The position numbers and the translations under genes were made by a program. The notes beneath the pieces were generated by a model. The model saw only the letters and a list, made by a program, of their open reading frames with translations. It had not been told where the DNA came from and searched no databases. A DNA stretch of 64,000 nucleotides from Gemmatimonadota bacterium. Its GTDB lineage: Bacteria > JAAXHH01. The stretch lies in the NCBI GenBank assembly GCA_026702745.1, contig JAPPBT010000083.1, positions 1-64,000 on the forward strand. Reading direction: 5' to 3'. The stretch's first letter is position 1, and every line of letters starts with the position of its first letter. Shown in pieces: positions 27,508 through 36,122 of the stretch.

Positions 27508-27939
27508 ATGGCGTGGTGGGTCTGGATTGTTGGCGGCGTGTTGCTCTGCCTGGCCGAGATGGCCACGCCCGGCGCCTTCTACCTGCTGTTCTTCGGCGTC
27601 GCCGCGCTCGTGGTCGGCGTGCTGGCCTGGGTGGGACTGGTGGAAACGACCTGGGTTCAGTTTCTACTGTTTTCGGTCGTCTCCATCGCCTCGCTCGTCC
27701 TGTTCCGTCGGATGCTGACCGAAAAACTGAATCCCGATGAGCCCGCCACGAAGATCAACACTTTGGAGGGCGAATCAGCAACCGCCCTCGAGGACATCCC
27801 GGCCCAGGGCACCGGCAAGGTGGAAGTGCGCGGCACGAACTGGAACGCCGTGAACAAGGGAGACACACTTATCGAAAAGGGACAGGCCTGCGTTGTCGAA
27901 CGTGTTGAAGGCGTCTCACTCTGGGTAAGGAGCGCGTAA
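27508..27939 (+). CDS. NfeD family membrane protein
   Basis: A 143-residue short NfeD protein: three N-terminal hydrophobic helices (WVWIVGGVLLCLAEMATPG, FYLLFFGVAALVVGVLAWVG and FLLFSVVSIASLVLF), then a C-terminal OB-fold domain (about 75-143) including TALEDIPAQGTGKVEVRGTNW and VERVEGVSLWVRS. NfeD proteins act with SPFH/stomatin-like proteins at the membrane, and the SPFH gene lies 72 bases downstream. AGGAGG precedes the ATG. Confidence 0.92.
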   Translation: MAWWVWIVGGVLLCLAEMATPGAFYLLFFGVAALVVGVLAWVGLVETTWVQFLLFSVVSIASLVLFRRMLTEKLNPDEPATKINTLEGESATALEDIPAQGTGKVEVRGTNWNAVNKGDTLIEKGQACVVERVEGVSLWVRSA

Positions 27940-28011
27940 ACTCAACCCGGATGGCGTCGAGGGGTTTCTAACGACCTCGCCCGTCTCTAATCGCGCTGGA
28001 AGGAATCTGTA

Positions 28012-28956
28012 ATGGAAACCTTGATTGTAACCATCGTCGTCGCGATCGCCGCGATCATATTCCTGAGAAACCTGATCATCGTCGTGCCGCAGCAGGAAGC
28101 CCGCGTCATCGAAAGGCTGGGGAAGTACAGCAAGACGCTAAATGCCGGTTTCTACATCCTGCTGCCCTTCGTGGACCGGGTGGCTTATCGGCACACGCTG
28201 AAGGAACAGTCCATCGACATCCCGGAACAGCTCTGCATCACGCGGGACAACGTCCAGGTCGGCGTGGACGGGGTCCTCTACATGCAGGTGCTGGACGCGG
28301 AGCGGGCCTCCTACGGCATAGCCGATTACGACCTGGCCATCACGCAGCTCGCCCAGACGACCCTGAGAAGCGAGGTCGGCAAGATCGATCTGGACAAGAC
28401 CTTCGAAGAGCGCGGCGCCATCAACTTTGCCGTTGTCAGCGAACTGGACAAGGCGTCCGATCCCTGGGGCGTCAAGGTCCTGCGGTACGAAATCAGCAAT
28501 ATCAGTCCGCCGCGGGACGTCCTGGAAGCCATGGAGAAGCAGATGCGGGCGGAACGGGAGAAGCGTGCGGCCATCCTGAATTCGGAGGGGCTGCGCGACT
28601 CCAACATCAACCAGGCCGAGGGCGAGAAGCAGAAGGTCATCAAGGAATCCGAGGCCACGAAGCAGCAGCAGATCAACGAGGCCGAGGGCGAGGCCCAGGC
28701 CATTCTCACCGTCGCCAACGCCACGGCCGAGGGCGTCCGGGCCATCGCGGGCGCCATCAAGTCGGATGGTGGCGACGAGGCCGTGCAGCTGCGGGTGGCC
28801 GAGCAGTACATCGAGACCTTCGGCAACCTGGCCAAGTCGGGCAACAGCCTGATCATTCCGTCCAATCTCAGTGACGTCAGTTCCATCATCGCGTCGGCCA
28901 TGTCCGTGATCAAGCACGACCGGACCGCGGACAACGGCGATCGGGGGCGCGTCTAG
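28012..28956 (+). CDS. SPFH/Band 7 (stomatin-like) protein, QmcA type
   Basis: A 314-residue protein with one N-terminal membrane helix (LIVTIVVAIAAIIFLRNLIIVV), then the SPFH domain (PQQEARVIERLGKYSKTLNAGFYILLPF through DKTFEERGAINFAVVSELD), an Ala/Glu/Lys-rich coiled coil (about 180-240, AEREKRAAILNSEGLRDSNI) and a C-terminal oligomerisation segment. This is the QmcA/paraslipin arrangement and it forms large membrane microdomain assemblies with the NfeD partner encoded just upstream. Confidence 0.92.
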   Translation: METLIVTIVVAIAAIIFLRNLIIVVPQQEARVIERLGKYSKTLNAGFYILLPFVDRVAYRHTLKEQSIDIPEQLCITRDNVQVGVDGVLYMQVLDAERASYGIADYDLAITQLAQTTLRSEVGKIDLDKTFEERGAINFAVVSELDKASDPWGVKVLRYEISNISPPRDVLEAMEKQMRAEREKRAAILNSEGLRDSNINQAEGEKQKVIKESEATKQQQINEAEGEAQAILTVANATAEGVRAIAGAIKSDGGDEAVQLRVAEQYIETFGNLAKSGNSLIIPSNLSDVSSIIASAMSVIKHDRTADNGDRGRV

Positions 28957-28965
28957 CTCACGACC

Positions 28966-30159
28966 ATGCCCAACCGACCGAAGATCGCCGCGATCACGAC
29001 CATCTACCACCCGTACGCCCACACACAGCATATCGTGGACCGCTTTCTGGAGGGGTACGGCTGGGCCGGACGGCACCACCACCCGCCTATGGACCTGGTA
29101 TCCCTGTACGTGGACCAGGTGCGGGAGAACGATCTCAGCAGGGACCGGGCCGCTCGGTTCCCCGGGATGAAGATCTACCCCACGGTCGCCGAAGCCCTCA
29201 CCCTGGGCGGGGATGCTCTGCAGGTGGACGGCGTCCTCCTGGTGGGCGAGCACGGCGAGTATCCGGCCAACGAGAAGGGGCAGCGCCTCTATCCGCGCTA
29301 CGAACTGTTCCGCGAGATCGTGGAGGTCTACGAGACCAGCGGCCGTTCCGCGCCGATCTTCAACGACAAGCACCTGTCATGGAACTGGGATTGGGCCCGG
29401 GAGATGTACGATACGTCGCGGCGGCTGGGGTTTGCTTTCATGGCGGGGTCCAGCCTGCCGGTCACCTGGCGGACACCCTCGGTCGACATGCCCCTGCACG
29501 CCGAGGTAGAGGAGGCCGTGTGCGTGTGCTACGGCGGGGTCGACAGCTACGACTTCCACGGCCTGGAGACCCTGCAGTGCATGGTCGAACGGCGCAGTGG
29601 CGGAGAAACGGGCGTAGCCTGGCTCCACGCCCGGCGCGGCGAGGCCTTCTGGGAAGCCTACCACGAGGAAGCGTGGTCCCGCGAACTCTTCGAAGCGGCG
29701 CTCTGCCGCAGCCATACGCTGAAACCCTCCCGCGACGGCTTCAACCATATCTTCCCGACCATCAACGAGATGAAGCGGATGGTGGAAGATCCGGTGGCCT
29801 ACACCTACGAGCACCGCGACGGGCTCCGGTGCACCATGATCCTCTTCAACGGACTGGTGGAGGACTTCAACTTCGCGGCGCGTATCGCAGGACGGAGCGA
29901 CCCGCTGTCGACGCAGATGTACCTGCCCATGCCGCCCGCGCGCACCTCGCTGGCCAACTTCTTCTCGCCGCAGGTCAACAACGTGGAGCAGATGTTCCTC
30001 ACCGGCGAGGCCGCCTATCCCGTGGAAAGGACCCTGCTGACGACAGGCCTCACCGCGGCCGGGGTCGACAGCCTGCACGAGGGACAGGTACGCCTCGAAA
30101 CGCCTCATCTCGACGTGGCCTACCCGGCGCCCGAAAACTCCACTTTCTGGAGATATTGA
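28966..30159 (+). CDS. Conserved protein of unknown function, paralogue A
   Basis: A 397-residue cytoplasmic-looking protein whose function I cannot name. It is clearly paralogous to the next gene. Shared blocks include YPTVAEAL near residue 67, the VDGVLLVGEHGEYPANEKGQ block (about 85-104), KHLSWNWDWAREM, MAGSSLPVTWR (about 162-172), ETLQCMVERR and the closing ERTLLTTG. The N-terminal KIAAITTIYHPYAHTQHIVDRFL resembles a nucleotide-binding or Rossmann-like opening but without a glycine motif. It starts 10 bases after the SPFH gene with no clear ribosome site. Confidence 0.75.
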   Translation: MPNRPKIAAITTIYHPYAHTQHIVDRFLEGYGWAGRHHHPPMDLVSLYVDQVRENDLSRDRAARFPGMKIYPTVAEALTLGGDALQVDGVLLVGEHGEYPANEKGQRLYPRYELFREIVEVYETSGRSAPIFNDKHLSWNWDWAREMYDTSRRLGFAFMAGSSLPVTWRTPSVDMPLHAEVEEAVCVCYGGVDSYDFHGLETLQCMVERRSGGETGVAWLHARRGEAFWEAYHEEAWSRELFEAALCRSHTLKPSRDGFNHIFPTINEMKRMVEDPVAYTYEHRDGLRCTMILFNGLVEDFNFAARIAGRSDPLSTQMYLPMPPARTSLANFFSPQVNNVEQMFLTGEAAYPVERTLLTTGLTAAGVDSLHEGQVRLETPHLDVAYPAPENSTFWRY

Positions 30160-30197
30160 CATTCTGGAGTTACTGACTTACAGGAGATACTGACACT
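30147..30197. repeat. 17-bp degenerate tandem repeat across the stop of paralogue A (3 copies)
   Basis: Units start at 30147, 30164 and 30181 and share the pattern CTGGAGATAYTGAC with changes. The first contains the stop TGA of paralogue A, each has a TGA in the same place, and the third supplies the GGAG upstream of the ATG of paralogue B. Confidence 0.8.
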
Positions 30198-31397
30198 ATG
30201 TCCAGGCGGCTTGCCGTCATCAGTTCCATCTACACCTATCTGTCTCACTCCCAGCACTTCGCGGACCGGTTCCTCGTGGGCTATCCGCGGTCCGGCCGCT
30301 GGCACCGGCCGGACGTGGAAGTGGTGTCGCTCTACGTCGACCAGCGGCCCGAAGGAGACCAGAGTACCGGCCGCGCCCGCGAGTTCGGCTTCGAGGTCTA
30401 TCCAACCATCGCCGAAGCGCTGCGGTGCGGCGGGGATACGCTGGCGGTGGACGGGATCCTGATCATCTGCGAACACGGCGACTATCCGGACAACGAAAAA
30501 GGACAGAAGCTCTACCCGCGCTACGAGATGTTCAAGGCCTGCGTCGAGGTGTTCGAACAGGACGGCCGCGCGGTGCCGGTCTACAACGACAAGAACCTGT
30601 CCTATAGCTTCGACCGGGGCCTGGAAATGGTGGCCGATTCTAATCGACTCGGCTTCCCCGTACTCGCGGGCTCGAGCCTGCCCGTCACCTGGCGGCTGCC
30701 CGACCTGGAACTCCCGCTGGAATGCGACATCGAGGAAGCGTTGATGGTGGGCGTCGGCGGGTCGGACGCCATGGACTATCACGCCCTCGAAGCCATGCAG
30801 TGCATGATCGAGCGGCGCAGGGGCGGAGAGACGGGGGTCAGGGCGGTTCAGATGATCGTGGGCGACGCCGTGTGGGAGGCCGGCGAGCAGGGACGCTATT
30901 CGAAGGAACTGCTGGGATCGGCGCTGTCCCGCTGCGACAGTCCGAAGGGGCTGCCCGAAAAGGACGGCCGTACCCAGGACCTGCTGGGCACGGGCGAGTT
31001 GCAACGGCTCGCCACTGAGCCGGCCGCCTACTTCATCGAACATGTGGATGGACTGCAGACCACGCTGCTCATGCTCAACGGCGCCATAGGGGACTACTGT
31101 TTCGCCGCCCGCCTGAAGGACGAACCCGCGCCGCAGTCGACCCAGTTCTTCCTGCCGCCCACGCCTCCGGTCACCTATTCCGCCTGCCTGGTGGCGAAGA
31201 TCGACGAGATGTTCGAGACCGGGGTTTCCCCGATCCCGGTGGAACGGACGCTCACCGTATGCGGCATCCTCGACCACTGTCTCACGTCGAAGCAGCGGGG
31301 CGGCGTCCGACTGGAGACGCCCGATCACCGCGTGCAATACCGGGCGCCGGACCGGCCGCAGCACTGCGGCGCCGCGCAGGACGGGTACACTTCCTGA
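30198..31397 (+). CDS. Conserved protein of unknown function, paralogue B
   Basis: A 399-residue paralogue of the preceding protein. Corresponding blocks are YPTIAEALRCGGDTLAVDGI, IICEHGDYPDNEKGQKLYPR, NDKNLSYSFDRGLEM, LAGSSLPVTWRLP, EAMQCMIERRRGGETG and VERTLTVCGI. Positions differ enough that the duplication is old. No catalytic motif is obvious; the conserved histidine/acid pairs in the EHG-Y-NEKGQ block could bind a metal. The only GGAG lies 12 bases from the ATG in the repeat unit. It is convergent with the radical SAM gene. Confidence 0.75.
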   Translation: MSRRLAVISSIYTYLSHSQHFADRFLVGYPRSGRWHRPDVEVVSLYVDQRPEGDQSTGRAREFGFEVYPTIAEALRCGGDTLAVDGILIICEHGDYPDNEKGQKLYPRYEMFKACVEVFEQDGRAVPVYNDKNLSYSFDRGLEMVADSNRLGFPVLAGSSLPVTWRLPDLELPLECDIEEALMVGVGGSDAMDYHALEAMQCMIERRRGGETGVRAVQMIVGDAVWEAGEQGRYSKELLGSALSRCDSPKGLPEKDGRTQDLLGTGELQRLATEPAAYFIEHVDGLQTTLLMLNGAIGDYCFAARLKDEPAPQSTQFFLPPTPPVTYSACLVAKIDEMFETGVSPIPVERTLTVCGILDHCLTSKQRGGVRLETPDHRVQYRAPDRPQHCGAAQDGYTS

Positions 31398-31434
31398 GTC
31401 AGCGTTTACAAAGTTTAGATGACGATTAGATGAA

Positions 31435-31451
31435 CGAGCCTTTCCGGCTCG
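31435..31451. terminator. Hairpin between convergent genes, possible bidirectional terminator
   Basis: CGAGCC (31435-31440) pairs with GGCTCG (31446-31451) around TTTCC, midway between the stops at 31397 and 31465. On the minus strand it is followed by TTCATCT, a weak U-rich tract. Confidence 0.35.
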
Positions 31452-31464
31452 CTGTAGGCTCCGC

Positions 31465-32955
31465 TCAGCAGAACCAGGCCTCGGTCAGCCTGGGGACGCG
31501 CCGCCTTTTGAGCGGGATGTCGTGAGAAGGCTGCTCCGCGGGTGCCTCGTCGCCCGCCGCTTCCGCCGCCAGGCACCTGATCCGGTGGAACACGCGGCGG
31601 TTGTCCCTCTCCTCTCCCGACGCGTCGGCTTCCTCCACGAGACTGGAAACCTTTTGATGCAGGCGGTCCATGCGCGCATCGCCGTGGCGCCACGCATAGG
31701 TGAACCCCGCTTCATCCAGCGCTCCAATCCATGACCGGGTATCCGGCTCATCCAGCAGGGCCGACCCCGGTGGTACGAGCAGGCGGATGGTATACTGCAC
31801 CGGGTCGATGTGGTCGACCAGGTCGTGGACTTCGACGAAATCCAGCAGATCCAGGTAGTCGTCCAGGGTCGCCCAGGGCGTGAAGGCCACCAGCGAGGGC
31901 CGCATGGGCAGGCCCGCGTCCCGCAGGATGGCGAGGGCCCGGACGATGTCGTCGCGGGTGTGTCCTTTCCTGAGACGCTCCAGCACCAGGTCGCTGACCG
32001 ACTCCACGGCCGATACGACGAAGATGCCGCCCAGGTCACGGGCCTCCGGGAAAAAGGATGGGTGCCGGAGGATGTGTTCGATCTTGGTGGTGAAATCGAA
32101 GGTGAGGCCGGGGTGGGCGTCGCTCATCCTGCGCAGGATACGCAGGACGTGGGTGGGGCCGTTCAGGAAATCCGGGTCCCCGAAGGTGATGTGCCGGGCT
32201 CCCATGCGCACCTGCTGGTCCACGTCGGCGAGCACCACGTCGGCGGGCACGGCGAAGAACCGGCCGTTGTACACCGGCGTGATCGGGCAGTGCAGGCAGG
32301 TATGCAGGCAGCCGCGCGTGGTCTCGGTGTACCCGGCCGGAAGTGATTCAATGCCGTTGTCCAACTGGGCGTAACGCTTCAGCCCAGGCAGCGTATCGCG
32401 ATCCGGGACCAGCCATTCCTGGCGGGCGAGATGCGGGGCGCCGGCCGCACCGCCGGCCGCACCGCCGGTCGATGCGGGATCCGCGTCCGATGCGTGATCG
32501 CCGTCTGATGACGGATCCCGGGCCGATGCAGGATCCCCGGCCTTAGGGAGTTCTCCGGTCGCCGCTGACGATTCGCCGTCGCACAGCTTCCCGACCAGGT
32601 CGCAAAGCGGCTGCTCGAACTCGGCGCCGATTACCGAGTCGGCCCCGTGGGACAGGAGATACTCGGCGTTCAGCGTGGCATAGAGTCCGTAGAAGCAGAG
32701 ATGCGCGCCGGGGTTGAGGATCCGAATGCGGCGCGACAGGTCCATCCCGACCCGCATGGCCGTGTGCATGGGCACCGAAATGCCGATGAAGCCGGCCCGG
32801 CGGACGATATCCTCCGGGACCGGTTCGATCGCGGCGTCGACGACAGAGACGTTATATCCTACGGACTTCATGCGAGCGGCGGGGGAGGCCAGGCTGAAGG
32901 GCTGATGGCCCAGTTCATAGCAGGAGATGAGCAGGATATCATCGTCACGCTTCAT
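31465..32955 (-). CDS. B12-binding-domain radical SAM protein
   Basis: A 496-residue protein. The N-terminal part (about 1-160) has the arrangement of the cobalamin-binding fold seen in many radical SAM enzymes, though no DxHxxG motif is obvious. A repetitive Asp/Ala/Ser-rich linker (about 140-185) follows, then the radical SAM domain with the iron-sulfur motif CLHTCLHC (C-x3-C-x2-C, preceded by TTRG) and GDPDFLNGP. The C-terminal region has a KVSSLVEEAD coiled segment. The substrate is unknown. The ATG at 32955 has only a weak ribosome site. It is 47 bases downstream of the YggX-like gene. Confidence 0.82.
   Translation of the reverse strand: MKRDDDILLISCYELGHQPFSLASPAARMKSVGYNVSVVDAAIEPVPEDIVRRAGFIGISVPMHTAMRVGMDLSRRIRILNPGAHLCFYGLYATLNAEYLLSHGADSVIGAEFEQPLCDLVGKLCDGESSAATGELPKAGDPASARDPSSDGDHASDADPASTGGAAGGAAGAPHLARQEWLVPDRDTLPGLKRYAQLDNGIESLPAGYTETTRGCLHTCLHCPITPVYNGRFFAVPADVVLADVDQQVRMGARHITFGDPDFLNGPTHVLRILRRMSDAHPGLTFDFTTKIEHILRHPSFFPEARDLGGIFVVSAVESVSDLVLERLRKGHTRDDIVRALAILRDAGLPMRPSLVAFTPWATLDDYLDLLDFVEVHDLVDHIDPVQYTIRLLVPPGSALLDEPDTRSWIGALDEAGFTYAWRHGDARMDRLHQKVSSLVEEADASGEERDNRRVFHRIRCLAAEAAGDEAPAEQPSHDIPLKRRRVPRLTEAWFC
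32471..32542. repeat. 18-bp in-frame tandem repeat in the radical SAM gene linker (4 degenerate copies)
   Basis: Units start at 32471, 32489, 32507 and 32525, each opening GATG and containing GGATC or GATCG. On the minus strand they encode hexapeptides such as GDPASA and RDPSSD. Directly before them, 32441-32476 holds a 12-base repeat CCGGCCGCACCG encoding Gly-Ala-Ala-Gly. Confidence 0.8.
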
Positions 32956-33001
32956 GATGAAACCACGGGCGGCGACGGCTGCGGTGACGGCGGCGGCCGG
33001 T

Positions 33002-33277
33002 TTATTTCGTCTGAGGGGGACGGTATCCCGGCGGCATTTCGGCGCCTTCTCCAAAGAAGAACTCTTCCAGGTGCCGGTCGTAGACTTCCTGGCCCTCGGT
33101 CGTGGCGAGATTCAGGCGGTACTCGTTGATCACCATGACCGAATAGTTGATCCACATCTGCCAGGCCTGTTTGGAAATGTTATCGTAGATGCGCTGGCCG
33201 AGTTCGTTGGGGAAGGGGACGAAATCGAGTCCTTCGAGTTCCTCTTTGAGCTTGGCGCAGTGGACCATGCGGGCCAT
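33002..33277 (-). CDS. Oxidative damage protection / Fe(II) trafficking protein, YggX family
   Basis: A 91-residue protein of standard YggX length. It carries the family motif MVHCAKL with the conserved cysteine (Cys7), GLDFVPFPNELGQRIYDNIS, WQMWINYSVMVINEYRLNL and the C-terminal FFFGEGAEMPPGY. YggX protects iron-sulfur clusters from oxidation in the cytoplasm. It has a strong promoter and an excellent GAGGAGG ribosome site. Confidence 0.95.
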   Translation of the reverse strand: MARMVHCAKLKEELEGLDFVPFPNELGQRIYDNISKQAWQMWINYSVMVINEYRLNLATTEGQEVYDRHLEEFFFGEGAEMPPGYRPPQTK

Positions 33278-33352
33278 GCCGGGCCTCCTCGTAACGGGCG
33301 TAGTCTTCGCTGATCAATGACCGGATAGTATTGCTTGCGTTACAACACAGGC

Positions 33353-33381
33353 TATATACCCGCCCGCCCGAGGTTTGTCAA
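33353..33381 (-). promoter_or_regulatory. Strong sigma-70-type promoter for the YggX-like gene
   Basis: On the minus strand TTGACA (33381-33376), 17-base spacer, TATATA (33358-33353). Predicted start near 33346, giving a leader of about 70 nt. Confidence 0.75.
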
Positions 33382-33476
33382 GTTGACCGTGGTCGTTTGC
33401 CAGTGTCGAAGCGCAGCTACCGGACGAGGAACCCGCTGGCGCCCTTAGGCGATCCCGCCTTACGCCACACTTCGCC

Positions 33477-34997
33477 TCAGTCTTCAATGTACCGCGACAG
33501 CACCGCGTCCATGGCGGCGTTGCCGCTGGGATAGCGTCCCTCCGGAACGCCGAGACCGTGGTCGAGCAGCATTCCGAGCGCGGCGGGGTACCCGCCGTCG
33601 TCCCGATACCACTGGCAGTGGATCACGGCGTGGATCGGGTCCTGGAAATACCCGCCGATGGGCTTGGTGGAGACGCCCCGCCGGAGGAGGAAGTCGACCA
33701 TTTCGGAGTTTCCCTTGCACAGGGCCCAGTACAGCGGCGTGGCCTCCATCCAGCCCCGGGCGTCCACGGACCATCCCAGGTCCGCCATGAGACGGACCGC
33801 GGCCCAGTTGTCCACCTGGGCCACGTGGCTGATCAGGGTCCGGTCGTCGTCGGTCAGGCCGGGCAGATATCGGTCTTTCAACTGCTCCACGACATCGAGG
33901 TCCGTATTGGCGCACGCGACTATGAAGCGATCGTATTCGGACATGGGGGACGGCACGGCGCCATGCTTCCTGAGGAGCTCCGCGACCTCTCCGCGACCGA
34001 GCCGCAGGGCGAAATCCAGCGGGGTCCGGCCGACGATCCCGAGCGCCGTACTCTTCCCGGTCGAGGTGGCGGCGTTTGGATCCGCGCCGGATTCCAGGAG
34101 CGCGCCGATCACTACGGCCGAGTTGTTTCTCTTTACGGCCCAGTGCAGGGACGTTTCCCCGTCAGCGGGATGAATAGCATTGGGGTCCGCGCCCTGGTCG
34201 AGAAACCACCGGATGCCCTCGGTCCAGTTCATGTCCATGACATGCTTGATGCAATAGGAAACGGCTTCCGCGTCCAGCCCGTTCGCCGCGACCGTATCCA
34301 GCAGTTCCAGGTTGAACTTCTCGCAGGCGTGGTACAGGGATTCGTTGTCGTTGGGGTCGGCGCCCGCGTCCACCAGCACCCGGGCCGCCGGCACGCAGTT
34401 GTTTTCCACGCATCCGTAGAGGGCCGACTCCTTCCAATCGTCATCGTTCACCCAGTAGCTGTCCGGATCGGCGCCGTGCCGCAGCAGCAGTTCCAGGATG
34501 CGGACCATGGCGTCGACACGCTTGGAAAGGAAACAGGACCATGTCACGTGGAGGATCGGGGTCCAATCCTTCGGGCCGCCCTTCGTCGTGGCCGCCGCGG
34601 GATCGGTCGCCAGGATGCCTGAAACGGCATCCATGTCCCCGGCGGCGCAGGCGGCATGGATATCTCCCCGGACGAGTTCCGGCGCCGATTCGAGCACGGC
34701 TTCGGCGCGTTTCAGGTCGCCCCATAACCAGGCCGAGGACAGAAACATCTCCCGCTTCTCGTCCAGGTTCCTTGTGGCGATTTCGAGGTGGATCTTCAGG
34801 TGGGGCCAGGATCTGAACCCGTGTTCCAGGGCGATAGCGTGATAGGCGTCCGACAGCACGATGCGTTCACGCTGCGCGCCGGTGGCCGACCGGATCCTGT
34901 CGACGGCGTGTACTTCGCCGTTGCGCGCGGACTTCAGCAGCGTTTTCGCCTGCAGCCTGAGATGGCGTATATCGGGATGAGAAGGCAGGGACGGCAT
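33477..34997 (-). CDS. Ankyrin-repeat protein 1 (506 aa)
   Basis: Residues 1-75 are a helical module (HPDIRHLRLQAKTLLKSARN, ending in AIALEHGFRSWPHLKIHL) that also appears, diverged, in the two ankyrin proteins at 36999 and 38892. The remaining 430 residues consist of ankyrin repeats with GADPDSYW, GADPNDNESLYHACEKFN, TSLHWAVKRNN and GRTPLDFALRLGRGEVAELL. No signal peptide, so probably a cytoplasmic protein-binding scaffold. The start at 34997 has AAGGAGG. It is divergent from the AraC gene and shares an inverted-repeat operator region with it. Confidence 0.87.
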   Translation of the reverse strand: MPSLPSHPDIRHLRLQAKTLLKSARNGEVHAVDRIRSATGAQRERIVLSDAYHAIALEHGFRSWPHLKIHLEIATRNLDEKREMFLSSAWLWGDLKRAEAVLESAPELVRGDIHAACAAGDMDAVSGILATDPAAATTKGGPKDWTPILHVTWSCFLSKRVDAMVRILELLLRHGADPDSYWVNDDDWKESALYGCVENNCVPAARVLVDAGADPNDNESLYHACEKFNLELLDTVAANGLDAEAVSYCIKHVMDMNWTEGIRWFLDQGADPNAIHPADGETSLHWAVKRNNSAVVIGALLESGADPNAATSTGKSTALGIVGRTPLDFALRLGRGEVAELLRKHGAVPSPMSEYDRFIVACANTDLDVVEQLKDRYLPGLTDDDRTLISHVAQVDNWAAVRLMADLGWSVDARGWMEATPLYWALCKGNSEMVDFLLRRGVSTKPIGGYFQDPIHAVIHCQWYRDDGGYPAALGMLLDHGLGVPEGRYPSGNAAMDAVLSRYIED

Positions 34998-35149
34998 GGA
35001 ACCTCCTTCGGGCGATCGTGTGACCGCCAGTGTACCCGTGTGTCCGCCGGACGGGCAGGAAGAAGGTTGCCACGGCAGAAGGGAACCGATACAGGTGAAC
35101 TTGTGTTCTTTCCGCGGACGGGCGGCGTCCTGCACACGCCGGTCATGGA

Positions 35150-35178
35150 ATGGTACAGGCGCCTCGCGGGTGCGTCAA
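35150..35178 (-). promoter_or_regulatory. Promoter for ankyrin gene 1
   Basis: On the minus strand TTGACG (35178-35173), 17-base spacer, TACCAT (35155-35150). The -35 hexamer lies inside one arm of the 9-base inverted repeat described at 35171-35201. The leader would be about 145 nt. Confidence 0.5.
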
Positions 35179-35201
35179 GTGAAAGCGTCCGGCTTGACGC
35201 A
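35171..35201. promoter_or_regulatory. Perfect 9-bp inverted repeat between divergent promoters, candidate AraC operator
   Basis: TGCGTCAAG (35171-35179) and CTTGACGCA (35193-35201) are exact complements around a 13-base spacer, 22 bases centre to centre (two helical turns). Each arm contains the -35 hexamer of one of the two divergent promoters (ankyrin gene 1 and araC). The core TGACGCA recurs downstream of the AraC gene. Confidence 0.6.
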
Positions 35202-35222
35202 GGCACCAATTCCCGTTACCTA
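35194..35222 (+). promoter_or_regulatory. Possible promoter for the AraC-family gene
   Basis: TTGACG (35194-35199), 17-base spacer, TACCTA (35217-35222), a weak -10. Transcription would start within about 5 bases of the ATG at 35234, and no ribosome site precedes that ATG, so a leaderless message is possible. Confidence 0.35.
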
Positions 35223-35233
35223 TCGCATCAGCC

Positions 35234-36058
35234 ATGATCTATCGGGAATTCGAAACGCACGCAGACCTCGCCCCCTACGTCCAACTCGTTTGGATGATGG
35301 AATCCGAGCATGAGGACGACCACGCGCCCAGGTCGCTCATCGTGCCGGACGGCATCGTGGAGATCGTCTTTCACTACGGCGATCCGTGGATCACGACCGT
35401 GGCAGGCGGGAAGCGCAGGGTCCAGCCGCGGAGTTTCGCGGTCTCCCAGATGCGCAAGTATATAGAGATCGAGTCCAATGGTCGGACGGGTTTCGTTTCG
35501 GTGCGCTTCTTTCCGTGGGGTGCCTACCATTTCTTCGACCTGCCCGTCCGCGGTTTTCTGGATGATACGGTAAGCACCGCGACCCTGTGGCCAATGCATT
35601 ACGAAGACTTGATGGAGAAACTCCGTACGGCGGCGTGTGGCGCGAGCGGCGCGGGCGGCGCGGGCTTCGCCTCTGTCGTGCAGGGGTTCCTGTTGGACCG
35701 GTTGGAGGAGCATTACAAGGATGACGCGGCGCTGGACGAAGCGGTCAAGCTCATCCGGTCCACGGGCGGGCAATTGCCCGTTGAAGAGGTCGGTGAACGC
35801 GTCGATCTCTCAAGGAAGCAGCTGGAAAGGAAGTTCGCGGCTACGGTCGGCACGACGCCGAAGACCTTCGCCCGTATCAGCCGGTTCCTGAACATCTGCC
35901 ATCATCTGGGCAGGTACCGGGACAGTACGCTGACCAGACTGGCCCACGAATGCGGGTACTTCGACCAGGCCCATTTCATCCGGGAATTCAGTGCCTTTAC
36001 CGGGTTTACGCCTAAGGCCTTTTTTGCAAAAAACAACGTGAGTTACACGGAACTTTAG
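35234..36058 (+). CDS. AraC family transcriptional regulator
   Basis: A 274-residue regulator. Residues 1-150 form an N-terminal sensor domain of the type YREFETHADLAPYVQLVWMM, RSLIVPDGIVEIVFHYGDPW and VSVRFFPWGAYHFF, resembling the DUF6597-like domain of AraC proteins. Residues about 170-270 are the DNA-binding domain with two helix-turn-helix units: VEEVGERVDLSRKQLERKFA and LTRLAHECGYFDQAHFIREF, followed by the family signature FTGFTPKAFF. A Gly/Ala/Ser stretch near residue 136 joins the two. It is divergent from ankyrin gene 1 and upstream of a VOC gene; the motif TGACGCA occurs on both sides. Confidence 0.88.
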   Translation: MIYREFETHADLAPYVQLVWMMESEHEDDHAPRSLIVPDGIVEIVFHYGDPWITTVAGGKRRVQPRSFAVSQMRKYIEIESNGRTGFVSVRFFPWGAYHFFDLPVRGFLDDTVSTATLWPMHYEDLMEKLRTAACGASGAGGAGFASVVQGFLLDRLEEHYKDDAALDEAVKLIRSTGGQLPVEEVGERVDLSRKQLERKFAATVGTTPKTFARISRFLNICHHLGRYRDSTLTRLAHECGYFDQAHFIREFSAFTGFTPKAFFAKNNVSYTEL

Positions 36059-36082
36059 TCCTGTGTCTCTTTTTTACAATTT

Positions 36083-36099
36083 CAACGCACCGCGCGTTG
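36083..36099. terminator. Possible terminator hairpin after the AraC gene
   Basis: CAACGC and GCGTTG form a 6-base stem around ACCGC, 25 bases after the araC stop and followed by TATCTTTTG. The stem is short, so this is a weak candidate. Confidence 0.25.
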
Positions 36100-36122
36100 T
36101 ATCTTTTGATATGAAAGTGATC

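Noticed and set aside
30147-30197. 17-bp repeats as a recombination or attachment site
   Set aside because: No integrase, transposase or tRNA is nearby, and similar repeats occur at other gene ends, which points to slippage.
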